Shown here: positions 1 through 7,156 of the stretch, piece by piece
Layout: each line of letters begins with the position of its first letter
How positions within the stretch are numbered: position 1 is the first letter of the stretch
Assembly (NCBI GenBank): GCA_047971685.1
Contig: JBKDZW010000129.1
Span: forward strand, 1-26,130
Length of the DNA stretch: 26,130 nucleotides
Origin: JAJXWB01 sp047971685
GTDB taxonomy: Bacteria > Pseudomonadota > Alphaproteobacteria > Rhizobiales > Beijerinckiaceae
Direction: 5' to 3'
The notes under the pieces: model-generated
What the model saw: the letters and a program-made list of their open reading frames with translations, nothing else
The model's database searches: none
What the model was told of the DNA's origin: nothing
Made by a program: the position numbers and the translations under genes

Positions 1-27
1 CGCAACCACATTCGGCGCAACCACATT
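1..27. repeat. Two copies of a 15-bp direct repeat
   Basis: CGCAACCACATT occurs at 1-12 and 16-27, a period of 15 bp. Because 15 is a multiple of three it could encode a repeated pentapeptide on either strand. It may continue to the left of the window. Confidence 0.6.
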
Positions 28-63
28 GTGATGTTGCACGAAGTGATTCTGCCGCCGCCTCAT
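1..63 (-). CDS. Possible 5' end of a leftward gene cut by the window edge
   Basis: An ATG at 63 on the minus strand opens a frame of 21 codons that runs without a stop off the left edge. An AAAGGGG ribosome binding site (70-76) sits six bases before it; a second in-frame ATG at 69 touches this site and is less likely. The start of the peptide is basic (MRRRQNHF), and the 15-bp DNA repeat at 1-27 makes it end in the doubled string NVVAPNVVA. Only the start signal and open frame are seen. There is too little protein to name a family, and it could be a chance frame. Confidence 0.2.
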   Translation of the reverse strand, partial: MRRRQNHFVQHHNVVAPNVVA

Positions 64-70
64 CGCCATC

Positions 71-116
71 CCCTTTGAGGGCGCAAGCGCGCACCCTTTG
101 AGGGCGCAAGCGCGCA
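71..116. repeat. Two perfect tandem copies of a 23-bp unit
   Basis: The 23 bases at 71-93 are repeated exactly at 94-116. The unit begins CCCTTTGAGG and ends in the small dyad GCGCAAGCGC. It lies directly before the possible leftward start at 63, so it may be part of that gene's promoter or leader. A small hairpin follows (TCGGC 117-121, GCCGA 127-131). Confidence 0.75.
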
Positions 117-512
117 TCGGCAAAACGCCGACAGCATGAGCCTCACGCCCGGCAGCATCCGCCCTGCCGCCCGAATCAATCCAATCTAGCCTTACGGGAC
201 GGTCCTGAGAAAGTGGTTAACGAATGGGAAATGCGCGAGATTTGCGCTATCGGAGCCCGTGCCGCCTCCCTGAAGGCGGAAAAACGCCGCCAACACCGGG
301 CGCTATCGCATGAAGCGTTTTTTGCAGAGCAGAGGAAGAAATTTTGCGGCGCAAACCTCCCGGGCGGGGGCATGCAGAACGCGGGGAATGATTTTGCCGC
401 CTGAACGGGCTGCAATACGAGGCCATCGGTTGGAAGCCCGGCTTACGGTTGGAAGCGCGGCCTGCGTCTGAAACAATGAGCCAAAAGACAATCTCCCGGG
501 GAAGGACGATCC
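117..512. other. Intergenic stretch, no supported gene
   Basis: Short open frames exist on both strands between about 176 and 415, but none has a good ribosome binding site or a recognisable protein. The only pattern noted is a direct repeat GGTTGGAAGC at 428-437 and 447-456. The promoter of the bicupin gene must lie here, but I see no convincing -35/-10 pair. Confidence 0.4.
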
Positions 513-1556
513 ATGACGCAGCTTGGCACGCTCGAAGAACTTCCGCTCGAATACCGCAACGGCCTGACGGCGCAGAATCTCGTCCCGCTCTGGCCCAATC
601 TTCGCACGGCCTTGCCGTACAATATCCCCGCGCGCCGCACGAAGCCGATGGTCTGGCGCTATTGCGAAATCCGCCCCGAACTTTTGCGCGCAGGCGATCT
701 CACGCCCATCGAGAAGGCCGAGCGCCGCGTGCTGGTGCTGGCCAATCCCGGTCTCGGGCTCGAAAACATGCAGGCCACGCCCTCCATCTATATCGGCATG
801 CAATTGATCCTGCCGCGCGAAACCGCGCCCAATCACAAACATACGCCGAGCGCGGTGCGTTTCGTCGTGGAGGGCGAGGGCGGCTATACCGTGGTCGAGG
901 GCGAGAAAATGCCGATGGAGAAGGGCGACCTCATCCTCACGCCCTCGGGCCTCTGGCACGAGCACGGCCACGAAGGCTCGGGGCCTGTCGTGTGGATGGA
1001 CGCGCTCGATCTGCCGATGGTTTATGCACTGGAGGCCTCCTATTGCATCGACGGCGCGCCGCAGAATGTGCGCAATCAGCCGGATTCCTCGCAGACACGC
1101 TATCGTCGCGCGGGCCTCGTGCCCTACGCTTCGCTGCGCAGCGCTCGCGCGAAATATCCGCTCTGCCGCTTTCCCTGGAAGGATACGCGCGCAGCGCTTG
1201 CCGATCTGGCCGCCGTCACGGACGCCGGCGACATCGTGCAGCTTGCCTATGTAAACCCCGAGACAGGCGCGGAATGCCTGCCGATCCTCGGCTTTTCGGC
1301 GATCATGCTGAGGCCCGGCGAGACCATCCGCCCCGTGCGCCGCTCGGCGTCCGCCGTGCTGCATGTCGTGGAGGGCGAGGGGCAGGCGAAAATCGACGAC
1401 GCCGAATTGAACTGGGGCCATCAGGACACGATGGCCCTGCCGACGCATGCGCGCGTGGAGATCGTCAATCGCTCGACCTCGAAGCCGGCGTTCCTGTTTC
1501 AGGTGGACGATGCGCCGATGCAGAAGAAACTCGGTTTCTTCGAGGAATTTGCGTAG
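513..1556 (+). CDS. Gentisate 1,2-dioxygenase-like bicupin protein
   Basis: This 347-residue two-cupin protein resembles gentisate/salicylate 1,2-dioxygenases, which cleave the aromatic ring of gentisate to maleylpyruvate using one Fe(II). The N-terminal cupin carries the expected iron triad. His108 and His110 lie in NHKHTPSAVRF and His149 in LWHEHGH, with the same 39-residue gap between second and third ligand that I recall for salicylate dioxygenase. The C-terminal cupin (about 255-335) has VRRSASAVLHVVEG where homologues often keep His-x-His, so it probably binds no metal. The start is set by GGGGAAGGA at 498-506. No maleylpyruvate isomerase or fumarylpyruvate hydrolase lies nearby, so the gene is an orphan. 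The true substrate may be gentisate, a substituted salicylate or a related hydroxyaromatic acid. The family call is fairly safe; the substrate is not. Confidence 0.8.
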   Translation: MTQLGTLEELPLEYRNGLTAQNLVPLWPNLRTALPYNIPARRTKPMVWRYCEIRPELLRAGDLTPIEKAERRVLVLANPGLGLENMQATPSIYIGMQLILPRETAPNHKHTPSAVRFVVEGEGGYTVVEGEKMPMEKGDLILTPSGLWHEHGHEGSGPVVWMDALDLPMVYALEASYCIDGAPQNVRNQPDSSQTRYRRAGLVPYASLRSARAKYPLCRFPWKDTRAALADLAAVTDAGDIVQLAYVNPETGAECLPILGFSAIMLRPGETIRPVRRSASAVLHVVEGEGQAKIDDAELNWGHQDTMALPTHARVEIVNRSTSKPAFLFQVDDAPMQKKLGFFEEFA

Positions 1557-1565
1557 ACGCGAAAA

Positions 1566-2312
1566 TCAGATCGTCTTGTCCGCGCTGACGCACAAATCCG
1601 CGATCACGCAGCGCGCGCATTCGGGTTTGCGGGCCTTGCAGATGTAACGGCCGTGCAGGATCAGCCAGTGATGGGCATGCAGTAAAAATTCCGGCGGAAT
1701 GCTTTTCAGCAGGCCGAGTTCGACCTCGAGCGGCGTCTTGCCGCGCGCCAGCGGGATGCGGTTGGAAATCCTGAAGAGATGCGTGTCGACGGCTATGGTC
1801 GGTTCGCCGAAGGCGATGTTGCGCACGACATTGGCGGTCTTGCGACCGACGCCCGGCAAGGCTTCGAGCGATTCCGCGTCGCGGGGAACCGCGCCGCAGT
1901 GCTTCTCGACAAGGATCCGGGACAGGGCGATCACGTTCTTCGCCTTGGCGCGGAACAGACCAATGGTCTTGATGTGATCGCGCACCTGGTTTTCGCCGAG
2001 CGCCAGCATTTTTCGCGGATCGTCGGCGGCCGCAAACAGGGCGCGCGTCGCCTTGTTGACGCCGGCGTCGGTCGCCTGCGCCGACAGAACCACCGCCACC
2101 AGCAACGTATAGGGGTTCACATATTCGAGTTCGCCCTTCGGCTCGGGGGTTTGCGCGGCAAGACGAACGAAAATTTCGCGCACGACGGCGGGGTCGGCGT
2201 ATTTGCGCCGCGCCATTCCGGATCCGGGCGACGGGCGTTTGGGCGGTCGACGCTTGTCCGGCTGGCGGCTGGCCGGTTTGTATCTGGCGGGCGGCGCCTT
2301 CTTTTCTGTCAT
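1566..2312 (-). CDS. nth: Endonuclease III (base-excision repair glycosylase/AP lyase)
   Basis: Endonuclease III removes oxidised pyrimidines from DNA and nicks the abasic site. The 248-residue product shows the helix-hairpin-helix LPGVGRKTANVV with catalytic Lys158, and the catalytic Asp176 in VDTHLFRISNR. The C-terminal [4Fe-4S] loop has Cys225, Cys232, Cys235 and Cys241 with the classic x6-x2-x5 spacing. About 32 basic, proline-rich residues precede the conserved core. Similar tails are common in related bacteria, but an internal ATG at 2216 (MARRKYAD) is an alternative start. It converges on the bicupin gene with only nine bases between stops and is divergent from the DUF2244 gene. A good promoter lies so close to the ATG at 2312 that the message could be leaderless. 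Confidence 0.95.
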   Translation of the reverse strand: MTEKKAPPARYKPASRQPDKRRPPKRPSPGSGMARRKYADPAVVREIFVRLAAQTPEPKGELEYVNPYTLLVAVVLSAQATDAGVNKATRALFAAADDPRKMLALGENQVRDHIKTIGLFRAKAKNVIALSRILVEKHCGAVPRDAESLEALPGVGRKTANVVRNIAFGEPTIAVDTHLFRISNRIPLARGKTPLEVELGLLKSIPPEFLLHAHHWLILHGRYICKARKPECARCVIADLCVSADKTI

Positions 2313-2317
2313 GAAGT

Positions 2318-2346
2318 TTTATAGGATCGGGCAAACGCCGCCGCAA
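2318..2346 (-). promoter_or_regulatory. Putative sigma-70-type promoter of nth
   Basis: On the minus strand TTGCGG (2346-2341) and TATAAA (2323-2318) are separated by exactly 17 bases. Transcription would begin near 2311, almost at the ATG at 2312, leaving no room for a ribosome binding site. Either nth is leaderless or translation starts at the internal ATG at 2216. Confidence 0.5.
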
Positions 2347-2406
2347 AGGGGGCCGGTTGCGACGTACAGGCTCAAGACCGAGCAGCGATCATTGCGGACC
2401 AAAGCC

Positions 2407-2898
2407 ATGAGCGAGGCATACGACCGGGCGATCTATGCGGTGCGCTTGCGTCCGCACCGCTCGCTGACGCGCGCGCAGGCAAAAATCATCGTGGCGGCGA
2501 TCTGCCTGGCGATCTGCGCGATCAGCCTGCCTTTCTTCATTCTCGGCGCCTGGCCGGTCGTCGGCTTTCTGGGGCTCGATGTGCTGGCGCTCTGGCTTGC
2601 CTTTGAAATTTCCTTTTACGACGCCCGCGCCTACGAGGATTTGCGCCTGACGCCGCTGGAATTGAAACTCGCCAAAGTCTCGCCCGAGGGCGCGGCGCGC
2701 GAATTTCATTTCAACCCCGCCTGGGTGCGGCTCGACCGCTCGGAACACGAGGAATTCGGCATTGAGCGCCTCGCGCTGGTTTCGCACGGGCGCAGCGTCG
2801 AATTCGGCAGCTTTCTGGGCGCCGCCCAAAAGGCGGAGATCGCCGGCGACCTGACGCTGGCGCTCGCCCGCGCAAAGCGCGGGCCGGATCTGTCGTAG
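2407..2898 (+). CDS. DUF2244 family integral membrane protein
   Basis: A 163-residue protein of the DUF2244 family, whose function is unknown. After a short polar N-terminus (MSEAYDRAIYAVRLRPHRSLT) there are two closely spaced membrane helices at about residues 26-46 and 49-67, then a soluble C-terminal half with LTPLELKLAKVSPEGAAREF and a segment rich in charged residues. This two-helix plus cytosolic-domain plan and the length fit the family. The ATG at 2407 was chosen because longer versions run into nth, although the Shine-Dalgarno sequence before it is weak. It is divergent from nth, a neighbour it often has in alphaproteobacteria. No role beyond a membrane location can be given. Confidence 0.8.
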   Translation: MSEAYDRAIYAVRLRPHRSLTRAQAKIIVAAICLAICAISLPFFILGAWPVVGFLGLDVLALWLAFEISFYDARAYEDLRLTPLELKLAKVSPEGAAREFHFNPAWVRLDRSEHEEFGIERLALVSHGRSVEFGSFLGAAQKAEIAGDLTLALARAKRGPDLS

Positions 2899-2907
2899 CG
2901 CCGCACA

Positions 2908-2973
2908 GGCCCTCCCGCACAAATCCCGGCCCATGTTCCGGACGCCCGCTGCGGAACCTCGACATGGAGGGCC
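2908..2973. terminator. Nested inverted repeats between convergent genes
   Basis: GGCCCTCC (2908-2915) pairs with GGAGGGCC (2966-2973), and inside it GTTCCG (2935-2940) pairs with CGGAAC (2952-2957). The structure fills the gap between the convergent DUF2244 and MAPEG genes and could stop transcription from both sides. No T-tract follows either stem, so the terminator call is tentative. Confidence 0.35.
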
Positions 2974-2977
2974 AGGA

Positions 2978-3370
2978 TCAGCCCATGGCGAGGGCGCGTA
3001 TGACGCCGGCCGCGGCGCCGAAAAACAGGATTGTGCTGGCGCTCGCCTGGATCGCAAAGCCGAGGCCGCGTTTGTCGGCGGCCTGCGCATAGGCGACGAG
3101 ATAGAGCACGCGGCCGACGACCCACACGAGGCCGACAAGCGCCGCCCAGATGTCGGAGATATAGAGCGCAAACAGCCAGAGCGAGGGCAGGAAGATCGGC
3201 ATCCATTCCATCATGTTCTGATGCGAACGGAAGATGCGCTCGAAATTCGGGTCGCCGGCAATCGCCGGCGCCTTGATCTTGTAATCGCCGCGCGCCTTGC
3301 TGACGCGCAGGTCCGCCCAGAAATAAACGAGCACGGCAAGCAGGGTGATAAACGAAGTCCAGTGCGGCAT
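2978..3370 (-). CDS. MAPEG family membrane protein
   Basis: A 130-residue, very hydrophobic protein with about four membrane helices. It carries FERIFRSHQNMMEW, which matches the conserved Glu-Arg...Arg-x-His-Gln-Asn...Glu signature of MAPEG proteins (membrane-associated proteins in eicosanoid and glutathione metabolism). Bacterial members are small inner-membrane proteins, some with glutathione transferase or peroxidase activity; most are uncharacterised. The start at 3370 is supported by AAGGGG five bases upstream. It is the last gene of a leftward run nudC-queC-MAPEG, nine bases after the queC stop, so it is probably co-transcribed. The link to nucleotide or queuosine metabolism may be only positional. 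Confidence 0.85.
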   Translation of the reverse strand: MPHWTSFITLLAVLVYFWADLRVSKARGDYKIKAPAIAGDPNFERIFRSHQNMMEWMPIFLPSLWLFALYISDIWAALVGLVWVVGRVLYLVAYAQAADKRGLGFAIQASASTILFFGAAAGVIRALAMG

Positions 3371-3379
3371 GCGGGCCCC

Positions 3380-4129
3380 TTACGTATTTGTCGAAATCCA
3401 TTTGGCGTAGCCATCGGCGCGCAGGCGGCAGGCCGGGCATTGGCCGCAGCCGAACCCCCAGTCGTGGCGCGCGCCGCGCTCGCCAATATAGCAGGTGTGC
3501 GTGTCGCCCACGACGATCCCGACCAGCTCGTCGCCCCCGATTTCGTGCGCCAGCGCCCAGGTCGCCGCCTTGTCGATCCACATCAGCGGCGTTTCCAGCG
3601 CGAAGCGGGCGTCCATGCCGATGTTGAGCGCCACCTGCATCGCCTTGACCGCATCGTCCCGGCAATCGGGATAGCCGGAAAAATCCGTTTCGCACATGCC
3701 GCCGACAATACGGGAAAGGCCGCGCCGGTAGGCAAGAGCTGCGGCAAAGGTCAGGAAGACGAGATTGCGGCCGGGCACGAATGTATTGGGCAGGCCCTTT
3801 GCGCCGGCCTCGATGGCGATGTCGCGCGTCATCGCGGTGTCCGAGATCGCGCCCAGCGCGGAAAGATCGAGGGTGTGGTCGTCCCCGAGCCTTTCGCGCC
3901 AGGCCGGTTTCAGCGCGACGAATTTTTCGCGCACGATTGCGCGCTGCTTCAGCTCGAGGGCGTGGCGCTGGCCATAGTCGAAGCCGACGGTTTCGACGCG
4001 CGAAAACCGCTCGAGCGCCCAGGCAAGGCAGGTCGCCGAATCCTGGCCGCCGGAAAACAGGACAAGGGCTGCGGGCGCGCTCAGACGCGCCTCCCCTTCC
4101 CCCCGGAAACGGGAGGCGGCGTCACGCAA
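3380..4129 (-). CDS. queC: 7-cyano-7-deazaguanine (preQ0) synthase QueC
   Basis: QueC converts 7-carboxy-7-deazaguanine to preQ0 with ATP and ammonia, a step in queuosine tRNA modification. The protein has the PP-loop SGGQDS at residues 26-31 (numbered from the TTG start), the FDYGQRH segment, FVPGRNLVFLTFAAALA, and the zinc site Cys213, Cys228, Cys231, Cys234 (GFGCGQCPACRLR). The start is unclear. The longest frame opens with TTG at 4129, which overlaps the end of nudC by eight bases but has its GGGGAGG directly abutting. A CTG at 4084 has a second GGGGAGG at 4090-4096 with five-base spacing and would give a more typical QueC N-terminus (SAPAALVLFSGGQDS). No ATG or GTG is available between them. 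The product is certain; its first residue is not. Confidence 0.93.
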   Translation of the reverse strand: MRDAASRFRGEGEARLSAPAALVLFSGGQDSATCLAWALERFSRVETVGFDYGQRHALELKQRAIVREKFVALKPAWRERLGDDHTLDLSALGAISDTAMTRDIAIEAGAKGLPNTFVPGRNLVFLTFAAALAYRRGLSRIVGGMCETDFSGYPDCRDDAVKAMQVALNIGMDARFALETPLMWIDKAATWALAHEIGGDELVGIVVGDTHTCYIGERGARHDWGFGCGQCPACRLRADGYAKWISTNT

Positions 4130-5105
4130 CCTCCCCGCGCGCCCAGGCGGCGATGAGATGGTGGGCGATGGCGAATTTGGGCGGGCAGAAGAAACCGTCG
4201 AGGCGGCCGTCCACCAGCTTCAACGCCTCCTCGCGCGAAAACCAGCGGGCGTCGTCCAGTTCGGTGCGGTCGACGACGATTTCCTCGCCCTCGGCTTCCG
4301 CCAGACATCCGATCATCAGCGAACAGGGAAAGGGCCAGGGCTGCGAGGCCATGTAGGAGACCTTTCCGCAGGAAACGCCCGCCTCCTCCTTGATCTCTCG
4401 TCGCACGGCGTCCTCGAGCGTTTCGCCGCCCTCGACAAAGCCCGCGAGCGCGGAATACATGCCCTTGGGAAAGCGCGGCTGGCGGCCGAGCAGACACTTG
4501 TCGCCCGACACCGCGAGCATGATGACGACGGGGTCGGTGCGCGGAAAATGCTCGGCCTTGCAGGCCGCGCACACGCGCTTCCACCCGGCGGAGGCGGTTT
4601 GCGTCTCAGCCCCGCAATTGGCGCAGAAGCGATGGCGCGAGTGCCAGTACATCACGCTTTTGGCCTGCGCGAGACGGCCGGCGACCTTATCCGACACCAT
4701 GGACTGCATGACGATGGAGCGCAGATCGACGCGCACCTCCTCCGTCTTGCCGGGCGGGGGCGTCTCGCCCTTGTAGACGCGCTGCAATTGTTCGCGGCTC
4801 GGGCCCAGATCCTGCGGCGCGTCCTCCAGCATGAGCGCGAAAACGCCGCCGACGCCGTCATGGCCGAGAAAGGCGGTTTCGCGCGCCGCGCCCATGCGGG
4901 CGGCCTCCGCGAAAGTGAAAAGCGAACGATAGCCCTCGCTGTCGCGCTCGAGAACCACATTCTCGCCAGCCAGAACGAATGTGCGGGCCTCGCTGTCGGC
5001 GCGCATCGCCTCGATCTGGGCAGGGTCGTCCCGCTTTTCCGACATTCTGTCGAGATCGTTGGTCGAATAGCCCGTGCGGGTCGAAAGCTCCTTACGCGCA
5101 GCCAT
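4122..5105 (-). CDS. nudC: NADH pyrophosphatase NudC (Nudix hydrolase, mRNA de-NADding family)
   Basis: A 327-residue NudC-type enzyme that hydrolyses NADH and, in characterised members, removes NAD caps from RNA. It has the four-cysteine zinc ribbon FCANCGAE...RVCAACKAEHFPR, the complete Nudix box GFVEGGETLEDAVRREIKEEAGV, and the family signature SQPWPFPCSLM just after it. The ATG at 5105 is preceded by GGAAAGGA and fits the usual protein length. The frame is open another 31 codons upstream, but that part is arginine-rich and overlaps the promoter, so I excluded it. It is first in the leftward nudC-queC-MAPEG operon and divergent from the thiamine-diphosphate enzyme across 180 bases. Confidence 0.93.
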   Translation of the reverse strand: MAARKELSTRTGYSTNDLDRMSEKRDDPAQIEAMRADSEARTFVLAGENVVLERDSEGYRSLFTFAEAARMGAARETAFLGHDGVGGVFALMLEDAPQDLGPSREQLQRVYKGETPPPGKTEEVRVDLRSIVMQSMVSDKVAGRLAQAKSVMYWHSRHRFCANCGAETQTASAGWKRVCAACKAEHFPRTDPVVIMLAVSGDKCLLGRQPRFPKGMYSALAGFVEGGETLEDAVRREIKEEAGVSCGKVSYMASQPWPFPCSLMIGCLAEAEGEEIVVDRTELDDARWFSREEALKLVDGRLDGFFCPPKFAIAHHLIAAWARGEVA

Positions 5106-5133
5106 TTCAATCCTTTCCGTATTTCTTCCGCCA

Positions 5134-5163
5134 ATCATAACGGGGCAAGCAAGGCGGCGCCAA
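5134..5163 (-). promoter_or_regulatory. Putative promoter of the nudC-queC-MAPEG operon
   Basis: On the minus strand TTGGCG (5163-5158) and TATGAT (5139-5134) are separated by 18 bases, about 30 bases before the nudC ATG. This would give a leader of roughly 20 bases containing the GGAAAGGA ribosome binding site. Confidence 0.45.
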
Positions 5164-5231
5164 CGCCGGAAGCGCGCGGGCCTGCGCGATTGCGCCAAGT
5201 TGTTGCGGGATCGCGCGGAAAGGGTCCAGAC

Positions 5232-5264
5232 TTGCTTTCGACGCGCTATAAATTAACATGTTAA
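5232..5264 (+). promoter_or_regulatory. Palindromic operator overlapping the promoter of the ThDP enzyme gene
   Basis: TTAACATGTTAA at 5253-5264 is a perfect 12-bp palindrome in an AT-rich patch of otherwise GC-rich DNA. A possible promoter pairs TTGCTT (5232-5237) with TAACAT (5254-5259) across 16 bases, so the palindrome would cover the -10 box. GGAG at 5276-5279 then serves the ATG at 5286. The arrangement suits a small dimeric repressor, but no regulator gene lies nearby. Confidence 0.45.
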
Positions 5265-5285
5265 GTAAATTACCCGGAGAAAATC

Positions 5286-6908
5286 ATGGAACAGCACCGC
5301 ACGGCCGATGCGCTGGTCGAGACCCTGATCGCCAATGGTCTCGACACGATTTACGGCCTGCCCGGCGTCCATAACGATCCTTTGTTCGACGCCTTCTGGG
5401 GAAACCGCAACCGTTTGCGCTTTCTGCACGCCCGCCACGAGCAGGGCGGCGCCTATATGGCGCTGGGGGCCGCGCTTGCGACCGGCAAGCCGCAGGCTTT
5501 CGCCGTCGTGCCGGGGCCTGGCTTTCTCAACGCGAGCGCGGCGCTGCTGACCGCCTATGGCATGAACGCGCCGGTGCTGGCGCTGGTCGGCCAGATTCCC
5601 GCCGACACGATCGACCGCGGCATCGGCCTTCTGCACGAACTTCCCGATCAGGTCGGGCTTGCCCGCCACATCGCCAAATTCGCAGCCCGCATAGACGCCC
5701 CGCACGAGGCCGGGCGCCTGACGACGCAGGCCCTGAGCGCCGCTCTCTCGGGCCGCCAGCGCCCGGTCATGCTCGAATGCGCCATGGATGTCTGGGGCAA
5801 GCGCACGCCGGTTCGGACGCCCGAGCTTGCAAGCCCCATGCGTCCGCCGGTCGATACGGACGCCGTCGAAAAGCTCGCCAAGGTTTTGGGCGCCGCCAGG
5901 AAACCGATGATCGTCGTCGGCGGCGGCGCGCTCGAGGCGAGCGCGGAGGTGACCGCGCTTGCCGAACTCCTCGAGGCGCCGGTGCTGTCCTACCGGCGCG
6001 GGCCGGGCGTAATCGACGGCCGCCACCGCCTCGCCGTGCCGCTGCCCATCGGCCATCGGCTGTGGAAGGAGGCGGACGTCGTGATCGGCATCGGCACGCG
6101 CCTGCTGATCGGCATGAGCGAATGGGGGCTCGACGACGAACTCAAGATATTGCGCATCGACATCGACCCGACCGAGCCGAACCGCTTTGCGCGCCCCCAT
6201 GCAGCGCTGGTCGCAGACGCCGCCGAGGGCGTGCGCGCGCTGCTGGCAAGCCTGCCCGGCCACATGGCCAGGCGCGAAAGCCGCGCCGACGAGATGGCCG
6301 GACACCGCGCCTGGTACGCCCAAAAGATCGGCGCTCTGGAGCCGCAGCTTTCGTTCGTGCGCGCCATTCGCCGCGCCCTGCCGGACGACGGCATTTTCGT
6401 CGACGAGGTGACGCAGCTTGGCTTTGCCAGCCGCCTCGCCTTTCCGACCTATGCGCCACGCACGTTTCTCTCGCCGGGCTATCAGGACAATCTCGGCTGG
6501 GGCTATGGAACCGCGCTCGGCGCGCAGGCAGCCATGCCGGATCGCGCCGTCGTCGCAATCGCGGGCGATGGCGGCTTCATGTATCAGGTGCAGGAACTGG
6601 CGACCGCCGTGCAGCACAATCTGCCTGTCGTCGTCGTCGTCTTCGACAATGGCGCCTTCGGCAATGTGAAATTGCTGCAAAAGGAACGCTTCGACAGCCA
6701 TTTCATCGCCTGCGATCTCAAGAATCCCGATTTCTGCGCGCTGGCTGAAAGTTTCGGCGCGGCCAGCTTCCGCGCCAAGGACGCAGCCGAACTCGAAACC
6801 GCGCTCGGCAAGGCCATCGCCCTGCGCAAGCCGGCGCTCGTCCATGTGCCGTGCGGCGAAATGCCCAGTCCCTGGCCAATGCTTCACATGGGCCGCGCGC
6901 GCGGCTGA
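5286..6908 (+). CDS. Thiamine-diphosphate-dependent enzyme, acetolactate synthase-like
   Basis: A 540-residue member of the acetolactate synthase/benzoylformate decarboxylase superfamily. It has three domains in the usual order: an N-terminal pyrimidine-binding domain with the activating Glu52 in ARHEQGGAYMA, a central domain (about 190-330), and a C-terminal domain with the ThDP motif GDGGFMYQVQEL beginning at 427 and DNGAFGN (Asn455) binding Mg and pyrophosphate. These enzymes make or break C-C bonds next to a carbonyl (2-oxoacid decarboxylases, carboligases, glyoxylate carboligase, sulfoacetaldehyde or oxalyl-CoA enzymes). It stands alone with its own palindrome-covered promoter and no ilvN-type regulatory subunit, so it is probably not the main branched-chain amino acid synthase. 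Superfamily is certain, reaction unknown. Confidence 0.85.
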   Translation: MEQHRTADALVETLIANGLDTIYGLPGVHNDPLFDAFWGNRNRLRFLHARHEQGGAYMALGAALATGKPQAFAVVPGPGFLNASAALLTAYGMNAPVLALVGQIPADTIDRGIGLLHELPDQVGLARHIAKFAARIDAPHEAGRLTTQALSAALSGRQRPVMLECAMDVWGKRTPVRTPELASPMRPPVDTDAVEKLAKVLGAARKPMIVVGGGALEASAEVTALAELLEAPVLSYRRGPGVIDGRHRLAVPLPIGHRLWKEADVVIGIGTRLLIGMSEWGLDDELKILRIDIDPTEPNRFARPHAALVADAAEGVRALLASLPGHMARRESRADEMAGHRAWYAQKIGALEPQLSFVRAIRRALPDDGIFVDEVTQLGFASRLAFPTYAPRTFLSPGYQDNLGWGYGTALGAQAAMPDRAVVAIAGDGGFMYQVQELATAVQHNLPVVVVVFDNGAFGNVKLLQKERFDSHFIACDLKNPDFCALAESFGAASFRAKDAAELETALGKAIALRKPALVHVPCGEMPSPWPMLHMGRARG

Positions 6909-6921
6909 GCGCCGCCTTTTT
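6901..6921 (+). terminator. Intrinsic terminator at the end of the ThDP enzyme gene
   Basis: GCGGC (6901-6905), loop TGAGC, GCCGC (6911-6915), then C and five T residues. The stop codon TGA lies in the loop, so the hairpin overlaps the 3' end of the coding sequence. Confidence 0.6.
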
Positions 6922-7020
6922 CATGCCGCGTCCGTCATGCAGCATGCGGTCTGGAACATGATCTGCGAACGGACATGACCCAAGACATTTGGCGGAGCGG
7001 CGCTTTTGTGGCATCGCTTT

Positions 7021-7123
7021 AGAGCGCGTCATATTTAAACGGAACCGCGTGACGTGCTCTATCTTGTTGCTTCCACCGCATACCCTTATCGCAAAAGTCC
7101 GCGACTTTTGCGGGATATGCTCT
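7021..7123. repeat. Palindromic intergenic element (RIME-like mosaic repeat)
   Basis: Two stem-loops lie side by side. AGAGCGCGTCA (7021-7031) pairs with TGACGTGCTCT (7050-7060) with one mismatch around an AT-rich loop. CGCAAAAGTC (7090-7099) pairs perfectly with GACTTTTGCG (7103-7112) around a three-base loop, followed by GGATATGCTCT. This layout, including the AGAGC/GCTCT ends, resembles intergenic mosaic elements scattered through Hyphomicrobiales genomes. It lies between the ThDP enzyme terminator and the small membrane protein gene. Only one copy is in this window, so its repeat nature is inferred from resemblance. Confidence 0.55.
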
Positions 7124-7156
7124 GGACGAACTGACCACACAGGCGACCCCACTCGA

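Noticed and set aside
213..404. A 63-codon plus-strand frame starting with GTG
   Set aside because: No ribosome binding site, no recognisable motif, and an overlapping frame of similar length on the other strand.
5106..5198. Longer NudC start at 5198
   Set aside because: The extra residues are arginine-rich and unlike NudC, and they overlap the predicted promoter; the ATG at 5105 has a good ribosome binding site.
6989..7156. N-terminal extension of the small membrane protein through the palindromic element
   Set aside because: The extension would translate both hairpins and lacks a start signal; the ATG at 7157 leads directly into a normal membrane helix.
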